From Citrus sinensis (lineage: Eukaryota; Streptophyta; Magnoliopsida; Sapindales; Rutaceae), in the NCBI RefSeq assembly GCF_022201045.2, contig NC_068561.1:20648501-20712500 (forward strand): 64,000 bases of DNA. Reading direction: 5' to 3'. Below are positions 48,462 through 60,510 of the stretch, one piece after another. The position numbers and the translations under genes are program-made. Every line of letters starts with the position of its first letter. Position 1 is the stretch's first letter. Below the pieces are notes generated by a model. It was given only the letters and a program-made list of their open reading frames with translations, was not told where the DNA came from and did not search any database.

Positions 48462-51028
48462 ACTTACGGAATAGGCCTCTCTATTCTTGAAACAAATTTC
48501 TTGTCTCTGGATGTATTTTAGTAGATTTATAATGTAATAGTGAAAAGAAAAAATAAGAGTCTCCCTTATAAGGATTGTCATATAACACCTAAAATACCTA
48601 TTTGTTAACCGGTTGAGAGGAAATGAATGTCTTAGCTCTCTGATGCCATATTTGGTTTGACCATTGGATCAAGGGAAAGAGAGTCATCGAGTCAAATCTT
48701 TGAAGTAAGAGAGTTGGAGGGTGCATGCATGCACTTGATCCACAAAACCCTTTTTGCAAGATGAATGCAATTTGTACGATGAGTTGCTAATTTTACCCAA
48801 AAAAGAAAAGGAGAAGCTAAAAACAATTAGTAAGATGACACAAGCATCTTTGTTTCTATCACAAGTTGGAGACCTGGAGACTAATTACACCGCAAAAAAA
48901 GGCACAACGACCTGGGTTATATAAAATTAATTATGTGCCCCCAACTCCAATCCAACATGCACCTAAAAATTTTATTTTAATACAAAACAACTAGTTTCAA
49001 CTTTCAAGCCAACCTTTTTTTAGGGTTCGAAAAGGCAGCTGTGTGTCCGAATCTACCTGGAAATTAAGGCGGGTTTTGTCTGAAACGGAAAGAAACGGAC
49101 ATGTTCAATCAAATAAACAAATATTTATATAAATAGAGATGCAATATAAATTTCAACAGAGAAAGAAACACCCGGAGGCAGAAGAGAGCTAGAAAATTAA
49201 AAAAAAAAAAATAATGTGAGGAGAGAATTGAAACACGACTGAGCAAAGAGACGGTAGCTGGAGGGTGGGGTGGTTTTAGAATCCAAATGGACAAATCTTA
49301 TCTCGTTATCTTTCTCTCAGCTTATGGGAAAGGGGAAAGGGAAAGGGGAAAGGGATCTGTGGATTTTATTTCAGAGAGTCCCAATCGTTCCTTTGTTTTT
49401 TAAAAAACTAGGAATGGCCAAACATCAATAATGCTGTCATGCACGTGACAAATATACTATTCCCTCCTCAATGCAGTACAATGCTACATGGCGTAAGCCA
49501 TAATAGCCCAATAATAAAAGTAATAAACAACCGAAATTTTTTACACCTAATCAATTTAATTTCAATTCGCACTTCTAGTCTAGGAGGCCAGGACCACACC
49601 GATCCCTCTGGTAATATTCCTCACATGCGCCCACTTGTTCTCCTCGAGATTTTACTCTCCTCTCCAATCTTTTTTGAATCAGAAAAGTCTCTCTTACATG
49701 ATCATAAGAGTTTTTAGTTGAAAATGTCTACACGTTTTTAAATGTAAAATAAAATTATAGCAATGAACACATTCCAAATTCAAACTTTGGAAACAGAAAA
49801 AATTACCTCCTAGGAAAATAATTCACACATCCAGGACCACTTTCTAGTAATATTCCTTTCACCCACTTGATTTTTTCCTAAATGATTGTGTTTTTTTTTT
49901 TTACCAACTAATGTCTTGAATATGTTTATGAAAATTTCTAAACGTGGACCATTCACACGTTTTAAAATATAGAATGAAACAATTGTAACAAGTTTTAAAT
50001 TCACACGTTATAAATAAAAATTTACGCCTACCTAATTAATTTAATTTCACACTTCTTAGACCACTCTATTTCAAAGTTTACTTGATTTTTCAATTTTTTT
50101 TTTAATTATACATAGAAAAATTTTGATTTGCATAATTATGAAAATCACGTGATATGGACGTCCGCACGTTTAAAAGGATAAAATTAGACAGTAATAGCTA
50201 ATTTCAAGTTTACACATTAAAACTTCTCAAAAAAAAAAAAAAAAAGTTTACACATTAAAACATTTGTACGTTCACACTAGATAAAGACTGTACATAATTA
50301 TATCCATTGTACCACAACATTTATGTGTATATTTGACAGATGCGGGTAAGCAGACCCACGTACTTTATTATTTCCTTATCAAGGAATTATATCATGCTTG
50401 CAAAAGTCATTTACCTGAAGAGGGAAAATATAGAATACGAATAGGGGGAAAACCCAACAGTTAGGAGAGCCGTTGGATTGAGAAAGATAAACGATGATCA
50501 GAATGTCAGATAAGCTGGTCCTACCACTTGATTTGTTTCTGCACAATGGTATGGTAACAATACAGTAGAATCTCTTTCTTTCTAAGGATCCATGGAGATA
50601 TAGTTATATATAGATACACATTATATATACGCACAATACATTCAAATATAAATGTTCCGCTAAACTCAGTAAAAAAAATTTTTTTTTTTTTTTGATTATA
50701 TATCTCACATCATTTTCTTGCTAAAACTACACGGAGCCTCAATTACACTGAAATTAATGATGGAAATTTTCATCACGCAAAACCTTAAAAGTACCTCTCG
50801 TACTAACTCACACAATTCTCAATTTCTCTTCATCTTTATTTATATATATATATTTTTTTTTATTTTTTTGGTCTTTCTCTCTCTGTGTGTGTCTCTTTGT
50901 GTTTGTAATTATACCCTCTTTCTGGCAACATCAAATTATATATCCCACGGTTTCCACTTCAAAATTACTCACTCGTATCTCATTTCTTCACTTCACCAAA
51001 ACTCAAAATCCTTTCACAAAAGCAACAT
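48462..51028. other. Upstream region of the B3 gene
   Basis: AT-rich, with a GGGGAAA repeat at about 49325-49352 and TATATATA-rich sequence at about 50600-50635. CT/GT-rich stretches at about 50870-50900 probably belong to the 5' leader of the B3 gene. No other gene seen. Confidence 0.45.
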
Positions 51029-52355
51029 ATGTCAATAAATCACTTCTCCACAGACTTACAAGAAACGCCCTGGTGGCAGCAGCACCCGCAGCAGCTGCAA
51101 CAATCCATGATGGAAACAACACAAAACAGCTCCAACAATTCTTCTTCTTCAGCAACAGACCCCCAACAACAACAGCAACAACTTTCTTCTTGGTCTTCCC
51201 CTCATCATCATCAGTTCTATCACCACCACCAACAGCATCAACACCATCTTTGGCTCGACTCTTATAATAATAACAACAACAATTCTCATCACAACCCAAC
51301 TCTCAGCTTTAATCTCAACAGCCAACACGACGCCACCGAAGCACAACCAATGACAAACTTAAACTCAAACCAAGAACAAGAGCTTGAAAAAGAACCCATG
51401 TTCGAGAAACCCTTGACTCCAAGCGATGTCGGAAAACTCAACCGCCTGGTAATTCCCAAACAACACGCGGAGAAATATTTCCCGCTCGGTGGTGGTGGAG
51501 CCGACTTGGGATCATCATCATCAGACAAAGGCTTGTTGCTCAGTTTCGAGGACGAGTCGGGCAAGTGCTGGAGATTCCGCTACTCGTACTGGAACAGTAG
51601 CCAGAGCTACGTGCTGACGAAAGGCTGGAGCAGGTACGTGAAGGAGAAGAGACTAGATGCTGGCGACGTAATTCTATTCGAACGACACCGTACGGATAGC
51701 GAAAGGTTGTTTATTGGGTGGAGGCGACGTGGCGCTACGTCGGTGGCACAGGTTGCACAGGCCGGCGGTGCTGCTGCCGGTGGCTGTGGATGGCCTAGAG
51801 GGTTGTATCCAAATCACCCTTATCCTGTAGATGTTGCTCACGGCCACGGCGTTTCTGTGCCGTTATATCAACATGCAGGTATTTACTTTGTTCACATTAT
51901 AACTTTTTGGTCACTCGCATTGCTGTTCAATTTTGAAAGCACGACAGTTTATAAAAAAAATAAAAGAAAAAAAAAACAAATTTGACCCAATTTTATTGTA
52001 AATTCTGCGGGGGAATTAACCAGCAGTTTATGTACATTTTGCCTTTGGAAGATTAATATGATGATATTTGTATAATGCAATTATGAAATTTGCAGGGTCG
52101 GGGGTACAGAGCCAAACGACGTCGGTTGGGAACTCGAGGACTTTGAGGTTATTTGGGGTGAACCTCGAGTGCCAGGTTGATGATAAGTCGGAGGGATCGG
52201 AAAGTCAAGCTGAAGCTCATGGCCACCAGCAGTTTAATTACTCAGTGGAGGCTTATGATTCTAATTCTACAAACCGTCACAATCACGTGGTAGGCCAATT
52301 CAACTGTTTGTGTTATCGCCATGGTGTCATTGCTAATAAAATAATGTCTAATTAG
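51029..52355 (+). CDS. B3-domain transcription factor, NGATHA-like (RAV-related) with RLFGV repression motif
   Basis: Model: exons 51029-51878 and 52096-52355, 369 aa. The N-terminus is rich in Gln, His, Asn and Ser (residues 19-90). A single B3 DNA-binding domain spans about 125-233: [74 protein letters not shown] and RLFIGWRRR. There is no AP2 domain, so it is NGA/NGAL rather than RAV. RLFGV at 301-305 ([12 protein letters not shown]) is the known B3 repression motif that recruits TOPLESS-type corepressors. These factors restrain organ growth and leaf-margin or petal development in Arabidopsis. The C-terminal 50 residues are less certain: a GT donor near 52290 (CACGTG|GTAGG) could remove them. 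Confidence 0.93.
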
Positions 52356-54655
52356 AGGCTAAAATGCATGCTACATAAGCCGTGTGCCTGTGACTGACTG
52401 ATATTGTTGTTGCTTGTAGTGAGACAGATTAGAAAAAAAAACTATGAATTAATTAGTAAGCCCAAGATGGCTCGACTCTTCTCCAGTCTTCGCACATGGC
52501 CTAATTGCTTTCTTTCTTTCTTTTTTTTTTTTTTTTGCTTAATTAATATTAGATTAGTTTGCTCAGGAGCTAAATTAAGGGGAAAACAGAAGTAAAAGTG
52601 AAAATCATTGAAACGTCCCCGTTTTTGTTTTATTCTGTTCTTTTTCTAAGTAAGTTTCTATGTACATTAATAATAACACTAACCAGATTCCTGGATGTCA
52701 TTACCTGATGGGCTCATTCGTGGGCCCTGGAATTATTAAAAAAAAACACCTGGAGATAGTGAATTATCCTGGGATTCTCTTATCGGATTTTTTATTTTAT
52801 TTTATTTTTGTTAAATGAAAATTAAGGTTTTTAATATGCGGTTAGTTTCTAATATTGTTATTTTATCTTGTGAATGACAATGATACATGCACCCACCGAT
52901 ACTAGAATTAGCAATTATTAAATTTTAGTTTACATTAGATTGAAAAAAAAAAAAAAAAAAAAAAAACTGTGATTAAAAAAGAGTGAAGGAGTTATTGATT
53001 GTAACAGGATATCACTCTCTCCCAAGAAGATGTGAACCAGATGATGAGAAATCGCCAAGGATAAGATCTGGTGGATGTGACGTCCCTCAGATTTTGACTT
53101 CAATTCAATCGAAAACGCAACACCACTCTGAAGAAAGCTTAGTATTATTATTATTATTTAAAAAAGAGAGAAAAAAATAGAATGTCTAAATTGGAGGGGC
53201 GGGGATTGGAAAAATGGTATTATTATTATTATTATTATTATTATGAAGTAAGTAACGTTTACAAAAGAGGGTGGGGGAATCACAGTAGTGGAAATGGGGA
53301 GGGGGAGGTGGGGGCCCCGCTTGTGGGGAGGAGAAGAGGAGAGGAGCAAGGGGGAGAGATGATGAGGTCATCAGTTTTGAAAGATGGGAGCAGAGTTGTG
53401 AAATTGAATGGAATTTGTAAGAAAGAAGGAAGAGGAATCTAACTGGGGCTACTGTTGAGATTCTTTTCTGTCTGAAGTTTTTTCTTTATTTTGTAACAAC
53501 AAATAATCATAGTAGTAATGGGGTGGAACGTGGAAGGAAGAGCCTAAGAAGGTATGGTAATTGGTATGATATGGTATGGTCTCTCTCTCTCTCTCTCTCT
53601 TTCTAAATGGCTAGAGAAAAAGTGAAGAGTGAGTGAATAAGTGGGTGGGTGGAGTGAGTCTTTATTTTGACTTGACTTGTGACAGCCCAGTTGTGTTAGC
53701 CCACTCCTCTCCTTCCTCTCTGTCTCCATCTCTTGTAATTTTCTTTGTCAGAATAGAGTCCCAGCTTGGAAAATTAGATCCAACAGAGAAGCAGCAGCTT
53801 AGAAAAATCGATCCATGTTCTCAATTTGATCTTTATCATTCCTGTATTTGTTGTAATTTTTGTTCGAAGTTACAAGGATAAGTTACAAATTTACTCAATT
53901 TCCATCATCCACAACACAACAAGACGCTATTTTTTTTAATTCTTATTACAGCAAATGTTAAATGTATGATTTCATACGGGAGATGTAATCCTGTAATTGC
54001 GTGATGCCACCGAGAACTATCCCCACACCCACTAAATCATTGTAAAAATGTGATAAAACATTAAAGTACCAAAAAAAAAAAAAAAAGGGTTCCACTGTTC
54101 AGCTGCAGCCCATATCCTTTCAATTTGGCAGAAAAGGGTTGAAAATATGGACTGCAGCACAGCAGAATGCACCAAAAAGCTCCCCCGGCAGGTGTGAATG
54201 TGTGATGTTGTAAATCTTGAATGTAATCTCCTGGAAGCCGCTTCCAATTTAAGGTACCACCGAAGCTAAAGAGTACGGAAAAGTTGATGTTGAAATTTCT
54301 CACCACCCCCAGGGACGGTCAAATTTTGTAGACGTGACGCTATTATCAACAAGTTAGACGGCCTTACCTATCGTAACAACGATGGCACCGATGTTTCGTG
54401 TTTGTCGCTGAAAAACAAGTTTGTTGCATACAATGGTCATATTTTGTAATATCTTCAATTATATAATAATGTTGTATTTGTAAGAAAAACCAGGCTCTGC
54501 CGTAACCATATCCCCTATAAAACTGATAGAAAAAGTCATCCACGCACAGGACGAACCCTTCGGTTTTTCCCTGTGCCTCTTCATATTGTAACTATTAGTT
54601 TATCAATTAACTCAATATTCCATCCATCTCACGAAACTGGTCTCGAACGGTGCTT
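52356..54655. other. Downstream region of the B3 gene, microsatellites
   Basis: No additional gene is supported. A 23-base A-run lies at about 52945, (TTA)n at 53217-53243, a G-rich patch at 53290-53350 and (CT)n at 53579-53601. Part of this may be extended 3' UTR. Confidence 0.45.
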
Positions 54656-54755
54656 GGTTTTTTTTTTATCGTGAAAACACCTAGTCCCAATCAGAAAACC
54701 AGGCCTCAAACCAGCAATTAGGATACCAGAATCCTAACCATTGGCTCATTTAGGA
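54656..54755 (-). mobile_element. Probable SINE remnant
   Basis: On the - strand, GAGCCAATGGTTAGG (A-box-like) and GGTTTGAGGCC (B-box-like) are followed by an A-run tail (the T-run at 54659-54668 on the + strand). No target duplication was seen. Confidence 0.4.
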
Positions 54756-57349
54756 TTCCACTGCCTCGGTTTCTCTTTCCATGAGTGTACTGTTCCAACA
54801 CTACTAACATCAATAATGGACACAAATACTGATTACCGTAATTCAAGACACACATGAAACCATTAGGTCCCAAGAATGTTGTACTTACAGTAGCTGATAG
54901 CAACAACATATCGTCAATCAAAATCGTGCCCTTCTAACTGACAAATTGAATCAGTGGCCAACACTGGATGTGACCTATCAACAATTGATCCTCATCAACG
55001 ATGCAGAGCACCAATTATATAAAAGTTTGGTGACCTTATGATCTTAAAAAAAGCTTCAACTACTGGTCAATTTTCATAGGATAATGGCTACAGGCTCTAG
55101 CTCGTGCACACATGTTAATAAGTACCTTTCAAATGAATTAAAAGACAACAATTTAAGCAGATCAATTAAGTGGAAAAATGTGCAGATTATACACATTCCT
55201 CTGTCATTGATCAAATACAGTGCCAAGTGATTGTCAGGGCCCATAATGATTCAGCAAAGAGAGCCGCCCATTGACCTCTGCTGGTGATGGCGTCCAATGC
55301 TTAGTGGCCTCTGCAAGTGGGAGGTGCCCGTCCCCAGATATGGATTGTTATCATTTGGCCTTAAGGTAGTGGCCAATCAAAGCTTTGAAGGGCTCTTCCT
55401 GTGTAATGGGTTTGTCCTGCAATAATACTTTAAATCATGAAAGACTACGTACAGTACAAATATAGAAGCCATGTGAGTACTTCTTCATTCCACTAGGCAT
55501 TTTGTCTTATCAGGCCCTTTTTGCTTTTAGGGCTTTTGGGTCAACCTCGCCTTCACCTCCCCTTGTACCGTCCAACGAAAAAATGAACCCCTTTTCTTGA
55601 CTTTGATTCCCTGCGGAGCCAAAAAGAAACAATGATATTCCTGCCTGCCTTGCCACTATTAATACAGTCACAAAAAGAGCAAAGTATCCTAGTAGATTCT
55701 TATATTTGTTAAAATAATCAGCCTGATTAAAAAGAAATATTGAAAATTTAGGGGTAACATATCTGCATAGATTAACTCAACAGAACCTCTAAACATACGT
55801 TTGATAAGTGGAAAAGATGTGTAATATCTACAGGAGAAAATGAATCTTGAAGCTCAGTAATACAGGCTCCATGCCAATTTGCTAAGAAAATGGGTTATTA
55901 GTCTTGCAAAAACGAATCTTGAAATCAAGTTGCTAAGAAGGACTTAAAAAAGCAAGGCCCATGAGCGTGAAATGACTTGAAAATTAAATAGCGATCACAA
56001 AGAGCGCAGCTGGTATGTGGAAACCACCAGACAAAAAGAAGCCCACATAACAATCCACCAATAATAGAACTCTTCCCTAAAATAGATAAAGTGTGTGTTA
56101 GCTCAAGATAAATTTCCTCGAGATAATCAATGCAATCTAAGAACCACTGCAATTCAGTGAAAGGAACATAGCAGCCGATAGTAAGAGCCAAATTATATTC
56201 TCAAGCCTTGAGCTCTGTTCAATTTTTGCAGTATGAAAATCCCCTCCCACTACGCACAGTTATTCTCTCTTGCAGCGTCTGATGACAATTGTCAGTCACA
56301 TGCATTGTCTACACAAACTAAAATGGGCCCCCGCAATATCTGGTTCAATCATTGATAGATACTTTCACTCAAAAATCAGAGCCACTAGATTCTAAAACAT
56401 GCTGTGAAGAGGCCAAAATGATTTCCATCTGTGTAACGCAACAATAAAATTATGAACTATTAGATGAGTATCGTCCAGCAGAACCAAAAGTATATTGCTC
56501 CGTTTCCAACTTAAACAAACAGATAAAAAAGGTATACAACACAAAAGTATGAGCTGTATTCTCTAGTCATGGCTATAAATACATCTTTGATGATCATTTG
56601 CGTTCAAACAGAAAAATAAATATCGAGAATCGCCACTTTTCTTTTGCCATCATTGTATAAACTTTACCTCCCAAATGCTACTCTATTGCTTTGAGTCTGT
56701 GTCTGTTTAACTAAGAAAGAAGTGACAACGAAAAACGAAGGGAGTCGTGGAGGGTAGTGATGCAATGGAAACCAGTTACCATAAAAAGTGAAGCTAATAA
56801 CAAATTTGTCCAATAAAAGGAGTTAAAAAAATTGAGAAGCACAATCAAGCACCTAGAGCAATTGACGTCTTTTAAAATTTTGTTCCACAAGTTCCTTAGA
56901 TCATATTGCACACAGCCTGGACCACTGAACCATAGCCGGCAGCAGTTAGCAGCTACTGTAAGTATTTTACTATATAAAGGCATTGAGACTGAGCAGTGCA
57001 ATTCCAAGACAAAAACAAAGTAATTTTGACATTGACTAAACCCAAATCTTGCAATGAACCAAAGAGATGAAACTTCCTGGTAAAATTCATTTAAAAGCCA
57101 ATGATGTCGCAAGCCCAAATCAACAGAAGGGAGGGATTCAGCAAATTTAGTCTGTTGATCAAGTACACAGGAAAAATTCATTTCTATTCACATAAATAAT
57201 TTGAATTTTTGTTTACAGGATGTAGTAGAACCCTCAAACTAGATGCTTAATGGCAAAATTCTACAAAACAAGCCTCATCACAACTCTTACACAATCTCTC
57301 AAGAGTAAAGTGCTGGCGATAAACAAACATACATTGCCTATTTTGTAAA
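54756..57349. other. Gene-poor region
   Basis: Base composition is less AT-rich here than in other gaps and a 156-codon - strand frame is open at 56711-57181, but it has no recognisable domain and is Cys/Phe/Leu-rich in a way typical of chance frames. A non-coding transcript or a long 3' UTR of the downstream - strand gene is possible. No repeat structure was recognised. Confidence 0.4.
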
Positions 57350-58122
57350 CTAGACACTAGTAGAGTTTTTCGGGTCATTGCCTTCTTGCTGAGCCTGAGT
57401 CTTAGAACCGTCCTTCTTCTCCATGACTTGCTGGATCCCTTCTTGATATCCTTCAATAAAGCTTTTGAGACCGTCTCTATAAGCAGAAGCTCTAGTCATG
57501 TAGACTCGCTGCAGAGCAGGCCTTAAGGTCTCCATTCCCCCTCTCGCAGCCACCGCTAATTATTTTAATTAATTTTTGTTATAAAATAAATTATGGAATA
57601 AGCATCAGAATTTAACACAAACTCCACTTGCAATGCAATTGTAAAACAAAGTATCTAAAGACATGAATGATAACAATAATTTAATTTAGCTCACATAATC
57701 AATAATCAAAATTAAGAAAGAAATCTCACCAAGATCTTCAAGCACGGAGGGTTCCTTGGGTTTATCAGCAGTTGGTTGATTGGCATCTTCTCTCGCATTC
57801 ACATCGTCATTATCCTTCTTATAATCATTCGGCCGAAGATCCGGACCAATATCCCTCACCCAGCTTGCCCCATAAAGCCTCGATGCCTCCTTCAACACCT
57901 TTACCCCCAAAAAAAAATTTTTTTTTTTTAATTTTTTGAAAGAAGAAGATCGATGAAGAGAATGAAAAGTGGGGGGTTACTTACTAGCCAACGCTCGTGC
58001 CAAGTCAGTTTGCAGCGTTTTTTGATGTGAGGAGGATCGGGAAGCGACGATGGAAATGCAATTTCTTTTAAGTCGTATCGAATGTAATCGTACACCTTCC
58101 GACAGACTACTTTTACCTTCAT
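57350..58122 (-). CDS. Unrecognised conserved-looking protein, 170 aa (copy 1, intact)
   Basis: Model on the - strand: exons 57985-58122, 57730-57898 and 57350-57555, 170 aa. Exon 1 encodes MKVKVVCRKVYDYIRYDLKE and then PDPPHIKKRCKLTWHERWL. Exon 2 has KEASRLYGASWVRDIGPDLR followed by an acidic, Asn/Asp-rich linker. Exon 3 has GGMETLRPALQRVYMTRASA and FIEGYQEGIQQVMEKKD, and ends NSTSV. The protein is soluble, helical and charged, with no signal peptide or membrane span. I do not recognise the family. Intact splice sites, the absence of stops and the preserved protein pattern compared with the broken copy 2 argue that it is functional. Confidence 0.8.
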
Positions 58123-58238
58123 TCTCTTTCTGCGTTTCTCTTCCGCCTGCGAACCAGTGCGCGGGCACTAATACTGTTACTGATTACACTTTACACACAC
58201 TCCCTGAAACAGAAACAGAACCCCCAAACCATTGGAAT

Positions 58239-59442
58239 AGGCTAGGAAATTTAAGGGCTTGGCAAAAAGTCCAAGCTCTCTCAAAGCCCATCCAATCTGA
58301 ACGGGCCTGGGCTTCAACCAAATTTTAAATAATTTTTTAATAAAACTATAAATTTTAAAATTCTATATGGTTGCTGCAGCGTTCTCATCAATTTTTTCTG
58401 ACAATTAATCAAATATCATATAAAAAAAATTCTATATGAAATTCTTTAAATCCCTCTCTTCTTCCTTCCGGCCTATTTAATTTTTAGCCCTCTGCAATTT
58501 GCTTCTACTATCTCCATTTTTAATTGCTTTGAAATTAACAATTGCATTTATCATCATAATTTCTTTTCTAATGCATCTGAGACAGAATATGAAAGAAAGA
58601 AACACCAAGTGGATAAATAGCCACCATATCCGCTTGCAAAGCAAACAAAAAGCCAAAGGCAAGTATAAAGTCAAGATGGGAATAAATATACATTTTTTTC
58701 CCAGGTGATTCAAGAGACTTTAAGAACATCAAGCATACTCTCATTCACTTTTAAAGAAGCTGTACAAGATGTAGAATTTGAAGGCTATATAATCCCTAGA
58801 GGTTGGAAAGTGCTTCCTCACATACATCCAATGAAGGAAACTAGAAGCAGAAGGCAGTCAGTAGGTTGCAGAGAAATTAAAGCAGAACGAGAAAATTAAT
58901 TCAAATATTACGTGGTTGCTGCAGCGTCGCGCAGCTGTGCTTGTGGGTGGGGTTCGCTGCTGCGTCGTGCGGGAGATGCTGTGTGGGCCAGGTGGCTGGA
59001 CGGTGGGTTGCGCGGGAGATGCTGGCTGATGGAATCTGGATGCGCTGTTGGCTGCCGGCGGCGAGAACAGTGAGAAGCTGGCACGGTGACGGTGAGTGAG
59101 GGTGCTGACGCCGCTGACGGAAATGAGGGATTTAGATTTTAGGGATTTTGGTTTTGGGTCTTGGAACGGAGCAGTGAGAGCCTGAGAGCAGTGTTTTATT
59201 TTTCAATTTTTCAGTTTTTTTAATTTGATTTTTATAATATATTATAAAGTTTTTAATTTAAAAATATATATATTATTTATTATAAGCCCCGGGCCTAAGC
59301 CTGAGCTTTTGGGTGTAGCCCTTGACTGAGCCCATTATATATGGGCCTTCGAAATTACAAGTCCTTATCCATCATTCTAAGCCACGGGCTGGGCTTAAAA
59401 TCCGCGGGTCTGGGCCGGCCTGAGCTTTTCTGCCAATCTTAC
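58239..59442. mobile_element. Non-autonomous hAT-like element carrying a P450 gene fragment
   Basis: The 1,204-bp insert is flanked by ATTGGAAT (58231-58238) and TTTGGAAT (59443-59450), an 8-bp duplication with one change. The paralogous copy-2 locus has the uninterrupted site CTTTGGAATGCGAC, so the insertion boundaries are proven by an internal empty site. Ends are rich in GGGCTTGG, GGGCCTGGGC and GGGCTGGGC motifs in opposite orientation, and the extreme termini are only weakly inverted. It contains no transposase frame but holds a captured CYP707A exon. Confidence 0.82.
58705..58824 (+). pseudogene. Captured exon fragment of cytochrome P450 CYP707A (ABA 8'-hydroxylase)
   Basis: After an intact acceptor (TTTTTTTCCCAG) the frame reads VIQETLRTSSILSFTFKEAV, then DVEFEGYIIPRGWKVLP. 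This is the K-helix ExxR region (ETLR) and following strand of the ABA 8'-hydroxylase family CYP707A, where VIQETLR starts right after an intron in the genuine genes. Similarity ends at GWKVLP. The following residues and the upstream sequence do not match. It lies wholly inside the hAT-like element, so it is a transduplicated fragment with no heme-binding region and cannot encode an enzyme. Confidence 0.82.
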
Positions 59443-59563
59443 TTTGGAATGCGACAGCTGCGAGTGTCGATTTTGAAAAAGCTTGGGCCTCCGATTTTTG
59501 GGTGGGCTTTGTCTTAGCTAGCCCGCGCTCTTCTTTTTCCTCCTAAAGAAAAACAAATATATA

Positions 59564-59693
59564 AGGGAAAACTGTGGTACCGTGCCACAATTGCATTCAG
59601 TCATTAGATCTCAATGAACCCCACCCATTTAAGTGGATCCAACTGCTAGATGCAACTGTGGCATGATACCACAGTTGCACCGTAGCCAGACCC
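59564..59693. mobile_element. 130-bp MITE with 9-bp target duplication
   Basis: AAATATATA flanks it on both sides (59555-59563 and 59694-59702), and copy 2 has a single CAAATATATAT at the same place. The inverted ends share AACTGTGGTA and TGCCACARTTGCAT blocks. The left end seems shorter than the right. It is the same family as 45463-45603 (TGGTRCCAC-rich). Confidence 0.83.
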
Positions 59694-59708
59694 AAATATA
59701 TATTACTA

Positions 59709-59747
<39 letters not shown>

Positions 59748-60476
59748 GGGAAAATGATAAACACACCCACAAACGTTTAGGTAAAGGGACAAAAACCTCC
59801 CTTAATGTTTCAAAAAAAATATTTACACCCCAATTTATTATAATTTTACCATTATACCCTTCTAGCATATAAAAAAAATTTATTAGATTATCCAATTTGT
59901 CTATATATTGTTAATAAAATTATAAATAGACAAATTAGATATTATAAAAAAATTATAAATATACCATCATTGCTCAATTCCTCTATTTAAATTTTTATCA
60001 GTAACCAATTTTCAAAAAAGACATCTATACACCTAAAAAATTTATAAATAAATTATAATTTAAAAAATAAAATTAGTTATTAACAACTAATTTTATTTAA
60101 ACTTTAAACCTGTATATTTAACAATTCTCCACATGTCAATCATTTAAACTTGTACATTTATAACCAATTTTCTATGTTGTTTATTATGGTATTAATAACT
60201 AATTTTATTTTTAAAATTATAATTTATTTATAATTTTTTTAAGTGTATAGATGTCTTTTTTAAAAATTAATTATTAATAAAAATTTAAATAGAAGAATGA
60301 GACAATGTGGGTATATTTATAATTTTATTAACAATATATAGATAAATTGAATAATCTAATATTTTTTTATATGCTAAAAATGGTATAATAATAAAATTAT
60401 AATAAATTATGAGTGTAAATATTTTTTTTGAAATATTAGGAGAATTTTTGTCCTTGGGTGTGTTTGTCCTTTTCCC
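59748..60476. mobile_element. 729-bp foldback element, almost entirely inverted repeat
   Basis: Starts GGGAAAATGATAAACACACC and ends as its inverse (GGTGTGTTTGTCCTTTTCCC). The two arms stay similar for about 300 bases or more each (CAAAAAAAATATTTACAC, TTTAGCATATAAAAAAA, CTATATATTGTTAATAAAAT appear on both), meeting near 60110. TTA sits on each side (59745-59747 and 60477-60479) inside a TTA microsatellite, consistent with the PIF/Harbinger target preference. There is no coding frame. Confidence 0.85.
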
Positions 60477-60510
60477 TTATTATTATTAAAAAAAGATTTT
60501 ATTTTGAAAA

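Noticed and set aside
55925-56191. 88-codon - strand frame with hydrophobic residues
   Set aside because: No family motif and no supporting context. It is treated as a chance frame.
56711-57181. 156-codon open frame on the - strand
   Set aside because: No recognisable domain, hydrophobic/Cys-rich chance composition, no splice or promoter context. It could be part of a 3' UTR.
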